Below are positions 26,906 to 49,312 of a stretch of DNA of 64,000 nt, piece by piece; position 1 is the first letter of the stretch, and each line of letters starts with the position of its first letter. This stretch comes from Apostichopus japonicus (Eukaryota; Echinodermata; Holothuroidea; Aspidochirotida; Stichopodidae). The stretch is taken from the NCBI RefSeq assembly GCF_037975245.1, contig NC_092579.1, positions 8,214,001-8,278,000 of the forward strand, written 5' to 3'. Below the pieces are notes generated by a model. It searched no databases and was not told the DNA's origin. It saw only the letters and a list, made by a program, of their open reading frames with translations. A program made the position numbers and the translations under genes.

Positions 26906-27651
26906 GAATGCCTGGTAAATATTTTCTCTTCCTCTGTATGCTATGGCCGTTCTTAAACTCTTGTTACCGCGCCATCATTTATTTCTACCTAAGCGAGTGT
27001 GAATTTGACAGTCACGTGGTGACGACTGCCCTCTTTGGAATTATTATGATGGAGACTTGGGGACTGTTCGTCTACCTCATCTACTTCATCCGGGTATCAT
27101 TCCAGAGGCAGTTTTCTCTCATCCTAGTGTACCTCCGGGATTTCGAGGGTCACATTGATCGTTGCCGAGGGGCGATTCTATGTGCATTTGCAGATTATAA
27201 CCTATTTAAAACTTTCTGTAACGGATATTTCTTGCTAACCTTCCCCGTGATCGTCATTGGATTGACGTCACACATCACATGGCAGTACTTACTTTATCAA
27301 GTTTGTGCGACGGACTTGTCGATCATGAAAACTCAAAATTTTCTCCGATGGTTAGTACTGTCCGAGATATCGATGGCGCTCTTCTTATATATCTTCGCAA
27401 GTGGTGGCATGAGTGTCAACTACCTTGGCCTACAGTTACATTCGAACGTTTTGAAGTTAAAATCAGCAGCGCATGCTCTCTTTTGGGATGAAATTGTGCA
27501 AGTCGTCGATACGACGAACAGAGGGTCTCAATTATTGTACCTAAGCGTATTTTTCTCAACTGTTGGTATCTTTATGTCGCTTCAATTTAATGATCAAGAT
27601 GTCACGTATATGAATGCGCGGTATAACACAACAAATATGACGATTTGCTGA
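26906..27651 (+). CDS. Gustatory receptor-like gene B, exon 3 (C-terminal)
   Basis: Encodes the same 247-248 residues as gene A exon 3, with no amino-acid difference and at least one silent change (GTG/GTC in the second helix of this exon). It has five membrane helices ending in the TM7-like GIFMSLQF. The intron before it is 520 bp. Both genes of the pair therefore look functional, with strong conservation of the pore-side half in the model. Confidence 0.6.
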
Positions 27652-28562
27652 AGTTGAGTGGATAAGGTTTCTCCTCTTCTTTAAAGCGAAGCAAAATCAA
27701 TTAACAGCATATTGGGATTAATGATAGAGGTGTTTGTTTTGATTAACTTCTTTATACAACAACCTTACGTGGCATTGTATTGTATATCGTACAATACAAT
27801 TGAATACATTACACATAATTGCATGCATCAATAATTATTAATTTAAGTATAGATTGTTCTGAAAGTTGCATTTCTGAAATTACTATATAACTTCTTTCAC
27901 GACGGCGGATAAGGATCAAATAGAAACCAATCAAGGAGTAATAAACTCCATATTTGATAACAAAAATACTATTTCTATGGATCACGAAGTTCTTTAATTT
28001 TATTAATAATTTTAAACTCATCAAGATTAGTCTATTATAGTATAGAGTACTTCGTACTTTAACTCATCAGGCCTAACTGTATAAAACTGTATGTATATGC
28101 TTTATAAATCTAACTTGACCGTTTTTGATAAGTCACCCTTTTCACTTGCTTTTAGATTGAAATTATATTCTATAAGAAAGTTCTATTCTTTCTATTTCGA
28201 AATGGATGCATCAATAGATGTGAAGCTCAAAAAATGACAAAAATGAAAATAATTAGCAGTTTCAGTGAAAATTTTATTGTAATTTTTTACGTAAATTTTT
28301 TTTGTGCATTATTATTCCACATCAAATTGAGGGAAGGCTGGTGAATTACATATTTACAAGGCAGTAACATCTCAATTAGGTAATACACGTATGTATGGCC
28401 AACGGAAACGGAAGTTCTGCTTGCTCACAGGAACAAGCTGTTTGTAACAAAATATGCATTATTTATTAAAGCTGTGGAAACGTATACCATTTTAGGCAAC
28501 CTTTTATGTGATGCATACTCAAAGAAGGTTACTCAAGTCTGGTTTTGATAATGGGTTGTTTT

Positions 28563-28618
<56 letters not shown>

Positions 28619-30129
28619 TATATATATATATATAAATATATACTCCACCTCTTCTTTTCCTCCCATCCCCCCCCCCCCTCCTCCTCTCATAATAAATAAT
28701 CCACACTACTAAAATAATACAAAGATCCTACTGCTGGCGGTTTCTATATGATGTAGTTTCTTTGAATTATTCTGTTCATATATTAGTAAAATACATGCCA
28801 GCGATATGAATATTAATAAGCAGGAATGTATACCATTTTTGTATAAAGGTAAAAGAAAAGGAAAGAAAGCGAATATTGTTCAGTACTCGTTATAGGAATG
28901 TATAATGAAAAGTTACTCGATTAAAGCCAAAATATACAATAACCGTCATCATCTACCGAGATTTTTATTTATATTCTTAAATTAATCCGTGAGTTTATTT
29001 TACATCAGATAAAATGTGCATCACTTCCACTATACTACTTGAATTTGATACTTAGTGGACCAATATCTCGATATCCCCCTCCCCCTTCCTTGAATCAAAT
29101 CTTTCGCCTGCATATTTATTAACTTAATTGAATTAAATATGAATAAACAACAATAATTGGAAGCCAAATCACAAAGCTGGATAAAAGATTATATTCGGGG
29201 ATAGCACACATGTCGGGGAAATTGATACCTCGTTATGGCTCAAGTATGCATGGTTATTGCGACTATACTATAGCTGCTTAAACATTTAACACTGTTGGAT
29301 TTTGTCTCAAATGGCAGCCGATGAAGCAAGGGGAACCCTAGCATTTACGGGCCACTATTAACACATCCAAGCAAGACAAACCAAACTTCTCTTTCTATAC
29401 CCCTGCGAATATTTATTAGTGGAGAGAGGGGCGGGTGCGAGCGGGGGAGGGGGGGGGGGGTTGGCATGCGGTGTCTTGGGGCTGAAGATCGTGTTAATCT
29501 GTCACTTTTGTGTAGCCAACTTGTCTTCTTCTTGTTGATAGCAATGAACTTTTGATAAAAATTTAAAAATGTTCCTCTGGAGTAAAACGGTATACCAGTG
29601 TGTTATAGGGTATGTTTATAGGGTATCGTAAATTTGAACCCAACCACCAGTTTAACACCTCTTGTACGATTCCATATTCGGCACTTTCTCATCCACCAAT
29701 GTCGTTATTGTTTAAATTTTGATTTAGCAGTGAAGGGTCGAAATGTATAGAGCAGTGAAAATTATCATATCCGAGATTTTGCCCAAAAGACCAAATAAGT
29801 TTATGGCATTAATAGTGCCAAAAATAAACATATTTGATTTTCTGTCTTCAGTCGAAATTGTTTTCTTGCCCCGAAAAAGACTCTTTATGTCTTGAACTCC
29901 ATTACTGTTTTAATTTACAATTGTCTTTATTTACATCACGTGATCAATTATGTTGAATTTCAGCTCATTTAAATTATCAATTGGAAATATTTTCAAATCT
30001 AATTACAAGGATATGGTTTAAGAGATTTAAGATATCTGTTTTAAACTGTAAATTGCTTCTTCTTTCTAAAATATTTTAAGTTAATACGTGTTTTCCTGTT
30101 TCTTCTTCTTCTTCTAAACAATGATTAAG
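27652..30129. other. Intergenic between receptor B and TEKT3; no gene seen
   Basis: Convergent intergenic region: the receptor ends from the left and TEKT3 ends from the right. It contains a (TA)n tract at 28565-28640, a C-run near 28668 and a G-run near 29445-29460. No exon was recognised. Confidence 0.5.
28565..28640. repeat. (TA)n microsatellite
   Basis: TA tract with AAATA interruptions, shorter than its paralogue at 12861-12961. Confidence 0.95.
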
Positions 30130-39539
<9,410 letters not shown>

Positions 39540-39826
39540 GGTGGAAATAATATAGTTAGAATCAAACTCCAATGGAAGAGAAACGACTTTGATCGCTGAA
39601 ATTGTTCCGATGTAAAGTAACTTAACGCAGTTCTGGGATATGATTTGTGACACTCATGTGCAACTTGATCAACACTGGGAGTGCGAACTGTAGACCCGCT
39701 GGATATAGAAGCTGATCTAGCTTTGTGTTTATGGAAACCATGGTGCAAGTACATAGGTCATATGTTGTCTCGTACAGACTACAAGTTCTAAGTAGGCGGG
39801 GCTTCTTGGCTGGCCTTTAGACTTTG

Positions 39827-39838
39827 GTTGCTAAGGAC
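39827..39838 (+). promoter_or_regulatory. RFX X-box-like site upstream of TEKT3
   Basis: GTTGCTAAGGAC, about 290 bp upstream of the TEKT3 start codon, matches the left half-site and part of the right half of the RFX X-box that drives ciliary genes. A GGCGGGGC box lies about 30 bp away. Function is inferred. Confidence 0.4.
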
Positions 39839-40031
39839 GCTATTCATCGTTCTACGGTGGCCCGTTGAGTGTGTTTTGTTCTCCTTTGTATTACTTGTCC
39901 ATATAGCGTGAGTTGAATTTAAACAAGTCATTGTTATATAAATCTTTAATCCGAAGCCCTGAATACGAATGTGAAAATTACAATAAATGCGCGGGACGAG
40001 TTCGATAAAAGAAACACATGTACTAAAAGCG

Positions 40032-40044
40032 GTTTCTTAGCAAC
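40032..40044 (-). promoter_or_regulatory. Second RFX X-box-like site upstream of TEKT3
   Basis: On the TEKT3 strand this reads GTTGCTAAGAAAC, close to the two-half-site X-box consensus, about 490-500 bp upstream of the start codon. Confidence 0.4.
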
Positions 40045-40099
40045 TTGTCTTTGTTCGCGAAAGTGGATCAATAAGAGTAACTTTGTAACACTTTGTTAG

Positions 40100-42806
40100 C
40101 GTATCGTTTCTGAAGAATGTCTTCAAAGGGTGGTGGATTTAATATTCATGATAGGTGATGTGTTTAGAATTTGACTGGTGTTTCCTGGTGGCAGGAAGGA
40201 ACAAACTGGACACAATTCCCTGGTAATGAGGTGTAACCTGAGAGGATTAAATGGAAACTTCACACACTATATAAACTGACTGGACTGTATATAGGAACTT
40301 TAGCTTGATGTTAGAAGAGATAAATTTAATCTTAATCCCTGATAATAAGAACAGCACGCAGATTATTCGTGCTTTGAAAAGTGTTCAGGTTATCCATCAA
40401 AGAACTTCATGCAGATGGAGTTATCGGGGGTTGATGATGGAGGAAATAAGTGATGCGGGAAAGGGATGAGGAAATTTGGAACAAAAGACAAATAGAATAC
40501 GCTGATCATTAACTTATTTCATTGTTTTAATATCCATGTAGAGTCTACTAATTATGTTGATATTTATTTCAAACAATATGAACGACATCAATGAAAATGT
40601 TACAAGTATACTTCAGGCACCCCGTACATTGGTATGTGAATAACAAAGTAATCATGTAATCGAAAAATAATATATGCAATTGTTCTAATTAATAACCCAA
40701 ATTTGACCGAATTCACGCGGAAGTAAACCAAACTATAATAAAATACCAAATATATCGTTAAACTAGTTTTATGAGCAGAAGAACTATAATATGAAGAATA
40801 TTATGCATGGTTATTTGGATTTAAAATAGACGTATCTGAACATTTAATTTATTTGATATAAAATATAATTTCAAATATCATATGAGAATAATTAAAGCTG
40901 AGTTCAAGTTATCTGAATGTTCATTTAAATCGGATCGGATGTATAGACTACAAGTATCGTTATCAATGTAGTTTCCTGTATGCATGGGCGATAGAGGTGG
41001 TAGGGACGGGGAGGGGTTAAAAAAAATAACATAAAAATGCCAATTAGATTGAATTACATTTTTTCATTTTTGTAATAATGCAAAGTGAAACCTTTTGTTA
41101 TTTTTATGTGCACGCTTGATGATTAATTGAAGAAAATGTCATTAAGGACAGCCGTTTGTTCACAAACATTCAAATCATGGAATTTGGGGGACGGAATATA
41201 TAGAGTGAGTCGTTAACAACCCCCCCCCCTCCCTACACAGACACATATTTCACATACGTAATTAAAGCAATTCCGACTATTCCATTTTAACCCTATCATT
41301 AGACCACATTGTTGGAATACTCATAAATGAAAATGCCCCCTCCCCACCCATGTATGTCTTAAAATGCTGGAATATATTGCTTTGAATTTATCTGCATTAT
41401 GGATTTTATACCTTAAACCATAAAGTAAACTCAAGGGTGGGGTGGAGAGGGGTGGGAGGAGTGGGGAGGGAGGAGTGGGGAGGGATGGGGAGGGGTGGGA
41501 GGGGTGGCGATGGGTTGGGGAGTTGGGATCTCATTAGAAGAAGTTTAGATTTGAAGATGACGTAATGACCCACACGGGATATAGGACGTTTCAATTTTTA
41601 TCTGACAAGTTCTGGAGAAATATTATATTTCGAAATATCTACTTTCTTAACAAAATTTCTACTATTTCGTTATGAGTTCCTGCCTTTCCTGGAACCCTCG
41701 CAATATTTATTCTATTTCTACTTTCGATATCAATCGAAAATTGTTAAATTGTTTTATCGACCTTTTTTCCTCGAAATTTCGATTCTGTTTCAAAATCTGT
41801 TTCAAAATAGTTTCAGAATGCTTCCTCGACATTTTGACTTTTTCTTCTATAAAATGTTTAACTTTTTAATCGCTTTTCTCGAAGTTTCGACATGAACTGT
41901 CGATAGACAAAGCTGTGCTTCGCAATTTGGAGTTGATGTTTTATCTCGGAATTTCAACATTTTATCTTGAAATATCGGCCTTTATTCTGACTTTTGTATT
42001 AAATATCATGCATTTTATGAAAACAAAATTTATATATTTAAAAATACATAAAAAAGTCGACAGTTGTATATTTAATTTACCTTATTGGAGTAAAATCAAT
42101 AGTCTAGAAGAAAAACAAAGAAACGCACACATAAAATAAACACAGACAAAGAAACACATAGCTGTTTATTTAAATCATGTGTGATATGCAGTGATATGCA
42201 GTTTATCAAGGCTACGGGAAATATTATACAGTATCTTTTGACGATCATTTATTGTTTTTACTCTATTTCCAATCATAATAGATAACAACAATAAAGCAAA
42301 CATCTGCAAAGACTAATGAATTATATAACACAAACTTAACAAAAGTCAGCTGAAGTACATTTTGTATTATGTATCTGAAATGAAACCGACGAATAATAAT
42401 ACTAATTGAAACATCCTGCATCCGTCATTGTGTTTCGCTAATATAATATACAATTTGATGAAATACAGTAATGTCTTGAATGAATCAGGGAGTTACAACT
42501 CCCTGCTTAAAGGACGTGTTCAAAATGAGCACAAAAATATAAGCATTGAAGTAATACTTCCACGATATAGTTAATTTGTACACTACAAAGTGATGTACAT
42601 ATAGGTAATGATCATAGCGGGGTACCGTATACCCAAGTAGAAAATCTATGGAGTCTGGAGGTAACAGCAGAGTAAATTTTGAAGGATGCGCAGTTGGGCA
42701 GGTGAAGGGTTGCTAAGGATACGAGAAGGTGTCGAGGTGACTGAAGAATGGGGTCTTAATAACCATGTGATTTGACTACCGTGTAACACTTATACTTTTA
42801 TAGAAG
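40100..42806. other. Intergenic; no gene seen
   Basis: AT-rich, with no supported exon. It contains a G-rich tandem tract at 41437-41525. Between about 41620 and 41900 there is a degenerate TCGAAATTTC-type repeat that may be a decayed satellite. Confidence 0.5.
41437..41525 (+). repeat. G-rich tandem tract (GGGGTGGGAGG-like)
   Basis: About 90 bp of near-continuous GGGG runs separated by one to three bases (GGAGGAGTGGGGAGGG type). It is a candidate G-quadruplex-forming sequence on the plus strand. Confidence 0.8.
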
Positions 42807-43208
42807 CATAGGCGTAGGAGCTTAATTTGATTGGGGGGGGGGGGGGGGCTGTAACGACTTGCCCGAAAAATATAACCAAAATTTTTCGCGCGCTCCGCTC
42901 TCGTTCAACATGTTAACGTGCATCTCATATAGGCATTCATCGGTTATTACATCACATGCCAATAACATACAACCATTTTCCGTGTTAGTATGTTAGTACC
43001 CTTCCATATTGGTTAGAATTATTGGGGAAGTCGTTACAATAATAATGATAATAATAATGTAAATTTAACGATTGAAAACAACATTGCAAATTCTTCTTCT
43101 TTCAGTAGGTGCCCGGAAAATTCTTAGCATATTGGCCGAATTTTCACAAAACATTTGGGTGGGGGTGGGGATGCATCCCCCAGCCTCCCCCCGCCTCCTA
43201 CGCATATG
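42807..43208. mobile_element. hAT-type MITE, second family (402 bp)
   Basis: TIRs CATAGGCGTAGGAG (left) and CATATGCGTAGGAGG (reverse complement of the right end). Perfect 8-bp target duplication TATAGAAG at 42799-42806 and 43209-43216. Poly-G/C near both ends, no coding. Confidence 0.9.
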
Positions 43209-43286
43209 TATAGAAGTAATACCCTCTTTAGACATATATGCGCGGAATGATACTAGGCCTATAGTGTGTATTTACCCTATACACCT

Positions 43287-43368
43287 AGCCTACACACTCA
43301 CAGGCAAGTTAAAGCAGCAAGCAATGCAGCCTATACACTCACAGGCAAGTTAAAGTAGCAAGCAATGC
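43287..43368 (+). repeat. 41-bp tandem duplication
   Basis: Two adjacent copies of a 41-bp unit beginning AGCCTACACACTCACAGGCA, differing at two positions. Confidence 0.9.
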
Positions 43369-45237
43369 AATGTTATGTGACGCAACGAATCAAAAATATT
43401 TCACTAAAACGATGCCGAATAGAGGGAGGTCAGGAACGGGGTAAGGGTAGGTACAGTAGGTAGGTAGGGTGTGAGCATTTGTGAAATCGGGTCGGGAGGA
43501 TTTGTATGCCCTATTGTAAATAACTGATGCAGGCCTAGCTAGTAGTGATTGCAACGACTGCAGTAACTTACAATGTTTCTAAATACGTAAAAAACCTGAC
43601 AGTGAAAGAACATTTACAGGGATAGGGTGACGTAGGGTGGGATTAGATGCGCTACTCACTGTATGGTAGGTGACCGTTTGGCGGTTGTATACAAGGTTGT
43701 GCCGTTTGAAGTAAATGTGTCGCTCCTATCTCTCTGTGCTCGAAACTAACGATATCTCACGTACAGTTACTATACTGTGCTGGAATATAATGCGAAGATA
43801 TGTTTCGTGGTACTGCTATTATTACGCAATAGCGCGTATGACGTCATGCAGCGTTTCGGGCGTAAACCTTGAACAAGTTTCACTATGCGGCGCACATAAT
43901 AACTTCTGTACCCAAATATACGTAGCGCTGAGTAAGCGTGTGCTGTATTCGGCGCTAGGAATCAATTGGCACTGGAAGCCGGGTACTGTTGCTAAGTAAC
44001 CACCTTATAGTTGTACCAGCAGTGCGTGCCTGTCCCAGCGCTACTAGCCTAGTATACATAACTATCTAGAGCGTAAGACTTTGCAGAAATAGCTTGGGGT
44101 TCTATTAGCGAACGTTATTGTACGACGTGTAGACAATATACACCGGTCTGGAATTGTAAACAAAACTATATGCGTACATTATATCAGTGGAATTCTATGG
44201 CAAAGAATCCGTATAGCGCCGTAACATATCTCTATATCATGGCACGCATTAGCAGCCGACTACTTGTGCGCACGCACTGATATACATAAGATACAATGCT
44301 ATAACGTATGGCTTTAAAAACTACACTAGCATAAGACCGAGCCGCGCTCAGGCTCTCGATGCCTCCGCCACAAACAGAATATAAATAGAGGGCGGCAGGA
44401 TAGTTTTCAATTTATCAACCTTTTTCATTTTATCATCATTGGTTTGTTGGTGAGCTAAAATGTGGACGAGCCCCTCTATGTGTTTGTTCACGCACAATGG
44501 CACCCGTCTTAACTACCCATTTTGAAATTTGGAACCACCAAAGTTTGATTTCGTTTTTGGAAATTGTTTAAATAAATCAAGATGCACGCAAAGATGGTTA
44601 TAATTATCTACCGTTTTAAAATGATGTTCCCAGCCTATCGAACGTACTGCCTCGAAAGGTCATCGTATAGTAATATTTAAGTTGTGAGTTTCATAATAAG
44701 TAATAATAGGCCTTAGTCAATGTGTTGATTTTTGCCTATTCTGACACACAATAAGCACAAGTGGCTAAATTCTAGAGTGAACAGATTACATTTTCCCAGG
44801 AATCCGTTTGGTGCTGGAGTTGCTTATTACTGCAGTCTTATCAGTCTGACCAGGGAGTTGTCTGGTTTGACATAGGCCTACTCCATTGAGCGCCGATATT
44901 ACGAATCAGTGACAAAACAAAACCAGATGGTTTTCCATGATAGTAGACCGTGAGAGTTTGTCACTTAGTTGTTAAGTGTATTATAAGAATTATATATATA
45001 TTAGGAGAAAATGAGGAATTGAGTCAAGTTGACGTCAATTTCTGGCCTTGGACAGCAGCGTTAGAGAATTTTGTCCCTGAAGATTGAACGGGTTCGGACT
45101 AAGTAACCAAACCTACTGGTGTTCATCGCTAAATTGTGTCATGACACGTAATCTTAACGGTATCGTGAATAACCAAATTCCCAACTATTCTAAGAAAGCT
45201 ATAATTGTTACAAAGAGAGATATGTAACTAACGGTAG
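43369..45237. other. Intergenic; no gene seen
   Basis: Less AT-rich than its surroundings. A 94-codon frame at 43715-43999 has no recognisable motif, splice context or paralogue, so it is not called. Confidence 0.4.
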
Positions 45238-45245
45238 TACGTTAG

Positions 45246-45499
45246 CTCATTTGGTTGGCTCAGTGGTTAACGCCGGTGCCTTTCAATCATAAAGTCCCGA
45301 GTTCGAGTCACTCCAAGATTAATGTATCTCGTCCAGTTACAGAGTTGTTGACAATAATTGACAATTCATAATCATTGACGTTAAATATGAATCTAAGAGA
45401 CTGCTTTCAGTCAGCTTGCGGCTTTGATTAGCCTATGATGGCTTCTTCGCGAGTTCCTGCTTGCAGGAGGATCTAATATAGGCTACATACAAACATACA
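45246..45499 (+). mobile_element. tRNA-derived SINE, family 1, copy c
   Basis: Independent copy of the family at 10101. A box TGGCTCAGTGG, B box GAGTTCGAGTC, the same body and the CTCCTGCTTGCAGGAG-like hairpin (slightly changed), ending in a CATA-type tail. Flanked by an 8-bp target duplication TACGTTAG at 45238-45245 and 45500-45507, which fixes the element ends. Confidence 0.85.
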
Positions 45500-45507
45500 T
45501 ACGTTAG

Positions 45508-48500
45508 TTGCTGGAGGAAATATTTACGTCATTTGGTATTACGTGTATTCGAACAGGCGGGTTCGTAAAGATAGAGTACGCCCTCTAAAACTTCAAAGGT
45601 CGCCCCAGTATTCAAATCTCCCTGCATTGTTCCAGTCCGATCATCATTGTACTCTGCAAGTCCCTGGTCAACTGGTATAGCAGCAAAGAAACATAATTTA
45701 AATTCCACGAGTAATTTGTGTAAGAATATGAAATATTCTGAGAGATTTGAAGAGCAAAACCAATCATTAAACACTTGATTTGCGGACGAGTTGCCAAATT
45801 ATTTCCATGGATGGTTTGTTTTATCCAACCATAAATCAACTGTAATATTAAATTTAACCGAATGACTGAAACGAGAGACGTACACTTTTGACACACTTGA
45901 GAGGTGGGATGGTGGGGTGGGGAGTGTGTTAACATATTAAAAAAACGAACAACGCAAATCCTTCTGCAGAACCTTCCGAGATTTTATTTTACATTTAATG
46001 CAATATTTTGCAATTTTATCACCGCAGTATAGCCACATCTTTAAATGTTGCTTCTCGCGGAATTTGTTACAAAAATTTTACTTTGCCTCACAAGAGCAAT
46101 GCGTGCCCACCATGGGCTGTTGCAAACTAGAAACATATCGAAGATTCAAATGGTTAATATATTTCTACTGGCAGTAGGCCTATAAATAGGTTAATATTTT
46201 GTTACGGATAGGTTGTAAAACAAAAGGTTTAGTAATGCTATCTAATTTTTTTAGCTAACATTCTTATCGTGTGGAAGCATCTGCGAGGCTTTGCATCTTT
46301 CTATTAAGAACACAACAACAACAAACAGAAGAGACATTACTATTCAATAAATGATTACTAAAAAAGTGTTTTAACATGGCCCCATTCATCACAAGCAGCA
46401 CTATGTGCAATAAACAGACTCTTTAAGGTATGAGATATACGTTCAGTCTTCTGTGAATATCACACAGTGGCTATATAATTTGCACCATCTACGGTGTGGC
46501 AAGCGTAAATTATTTGTAATAAAACCGCTAAAACCGGTAAACCGTATATGGCAAAGTTAATAAGTGAACAAAATAAAAGAAATAACACATCGTGCGACAC
46601 TGCTTCCTCTCGGCGCCATGCGGTCTAACCCATGGATTTCACATTTTATATAATTTCAAGTTATATTATATTACTTTTTTTTGTAATAATCGGTGGTTAC
46701 GTCATACACATGTTAAAATTCCCACCACCTTATTGTTCAGGTTCTCAACGTACTCAATTTAAAACGGTTGTACTTCGGAATCCTTGAATCGTTGCTGTCA
46801 ACTGTACAAGCGTTCCATGGTAAAATATGTATACCCCACCACTTTTGCCGATCTTCAACTTTCCATATAGTTGAGTCTAAAACAAAAGGATATAATTCTG
46901 CGAACATACCTCTGTCACCACCCTCTCACTGACAGACATGTTCTGCTCATGTGACAACCAAGATTAATGATCCCACCCAAATCGTTCATCAATATGCGCT
47001 ATTCAAGTATAACTCGAAATTAATTACCTTTTAATAAAGATATTCTCAACAATGTGTCACTTACTTGATATGGTAAATACAAGATAACGCGGGAAAAATC
47101 CTTCATGGTAAACTATTTGTATAGAAATGACACAGATTTTTTTTCGCATGTAATCAATCTATAGTTAATGCTGTAGAAACCACAGCAAGAACACATGTTT
47201 TGGCAAATAGCTCACAAACCATTTGTAGCTTTTAACATTTAAAGCGGTATACTTTACATATTTCATCATATTTATTTCATTGATTATTTCTCAGACGTGT
47301 TCCGTTTCAGTTGGATGCATGGGAACTCAGCTTTCGCTCTAACCGACTGTGAAGATTTGATAATATTCCAATGAGTAACAAAGGTCATGATTATGAAGTG
47401 AGAAATGTCTAAAATTTTTAGAACACAATTCAAAGATTAATCTACATTATGTGTTATTGATCTCCAATGGTGATCTCTATATATGAGTGAAAAGCATTGT
47501 CGAAATGAGAGTATGCAGTATAGGTTTTCTTTAATTACGTAATTTTGGTTTCCGTTAACTGACATGCCTATATAGGCCCTATTGCACGAAAGCTAGAATT
47601 AGACAAGAGCTGAAGATTGTTGGTACAGGTTTATCACTTGATTTTGGGGGGAGTGCCCTGCGTGGACGATCATTAAGTTTTCTTTAAACAGTTTCATATT
47701 TCATATGTAAATGTCCATGATAGTAAATATGTGCATATTAATATTCTCTCATCTCACGCATTGAGTATATTCTTGTAACCAAAATAGTATTTTACATAAG
47801 CAAGCTTTTAATTCAAGGGCAAGGAATGGAAGGGGTTGGGCTAGGGGGGGGGGGCGATGAGGGGAATCCCCTGCTGCGGTACCGGTGTATATTTACTTTA
47901 TGAAAATGACTGTGTTTCTTTAACTACCGAAACTTGTCGCCGATCCCTGTTATAAGAGGTGTGTATACTCTTGAAGCAGGGAAATGTTTTGAAGTAGGTC
48001 GGGCGTAGCTCTTCAAGAGCTCTTTGTGTTTTATATTGTAAATAGACACGTGTGCGGGATTTACCATCCCTTCCGTGTACGTGACTTTTATCACTGATCA
48101 ATGCTGGCCTAAGTTCCACGATGTGACCAGATTTATATAGGTAATTTGGCGGAAGACGAATCTGACCATACTCTGGATGAAGGGATTGGGGTATAGGAGG
48201 GATGGGGTGGGGGGATGGGGTGGGGGGAGGAGAGGACATAAGCTGAGGCGTGGGGTTAGGGTTGGAAAGGGGTATGTTAGTCGAAAAGTAGCTTTAACTT
48301 TACAAATGACGAATGTGACAACAATCGGAGGAAAGGTGGGGGGGGGGGGGTCGCTTGAGAGACGGATGGTTAAAGTGTGTGGTGTGTGCATGAGAAAGTT
48401 TCTCCCGACTGATTTTGTTAGGGGCATGAATCTTTATGGACGGGATGTATGTTGATAAACATATTTACGTGTGGTTGTGGGTTTGTTGAATGCAGCTGCC

Positions 48501-48956
48501 CTGCATGGAAGAAACTCTCAAAGTGTACAACACGTCAAAATGATGTATCATGAGGCATATTGAAATTTTAAATTAGGTCTTTATAATTTGGTTTGTGCTA
48601 ATAAATATTTTTTACTTATAAAAACATCCCCGACTGAAATTTTTCCCGTCTGACAGTAGAGGTCCCCTCTCTTTGCACACGACACTGTTTTTGAACTTAT
48701 ATATACTTGTATACTCGTCCTCCGGGTCCTCCGGGTATACTTGGAATCTATTATAGATACAGCAAGATAAAGTAATACTCTTGTTTAGAGTCAGTCTTTT
48801 GTACAGTACTCGTTTTCGTCTAAAGATTTATAGGACGGGAATTCTCCTTGTACTCATAGGATTGTACTCGTGGTACAAGTCTGTTTGACTATATAGGAAA
48901 ATACTTCATGACATTCCACCAGAAGCATTCAACTTCATAGGTTAATTGGTGTATAT
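45508..48956. other. Intergenic; no gene seen
   Basis: No supported exon. G-rich tracts lie at 47835-47855, 48183-48240 and 48337-48350, and the frames around them are low-complexity artefacts. Confidence 0.5.
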
Positions 48957-49312
48957 ATGGAGGAAGAAGTTGAAGGTTTACAGTCTTGTTTGAGGCCAAG
49001 GCCCCCTCACACGACTTTACAACACACCCGCACACCAAAGTGTGCACAATTCAAAAAATCCCTCCTGGGGCATTACAGTGTACCACATCTACGTGTCCCC
49101 GGTGGGATTCCCATAGGCTGCAGCCACAAACTGGCACACGTAGCTACATTTTCAAGTTACCTCGCAAGTCCCCATTTATACACCTGGGTGAAGAGAGGCA
49201 TTGGAGATAAAGTGCCTCGTACAAGGACACAACGTAATGATCTGGCCAGGACTCGAACTCGCAAACCTTAGATCACAAGTCCACTGCCTTAACCACATGA
49301 CCACAACGAAAG
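48957..49312 (-). mobile_element. tRNA-derived SINE, family 2
   Basis: On the minus strand the head reads GTGGTCATGTGGTTAAGGCA (A-box-like), an anticodon-arm-like GGACTTGTGATC, and a B box GAGTTCGAGTCC. A body of about 280 bp containing GTGTATAAATGGGGAC follows, a segment that looks like the conserved core of several marine invertebrate SINEs. The 3' end and target duplication were not resolved. Confidence 0.65.

Noticed and set aside
48098-48455. Overlapping Pro-rich and Gly-rich frames on both strands
   Set aside because: They derive from G-rich low-complexity tracts.
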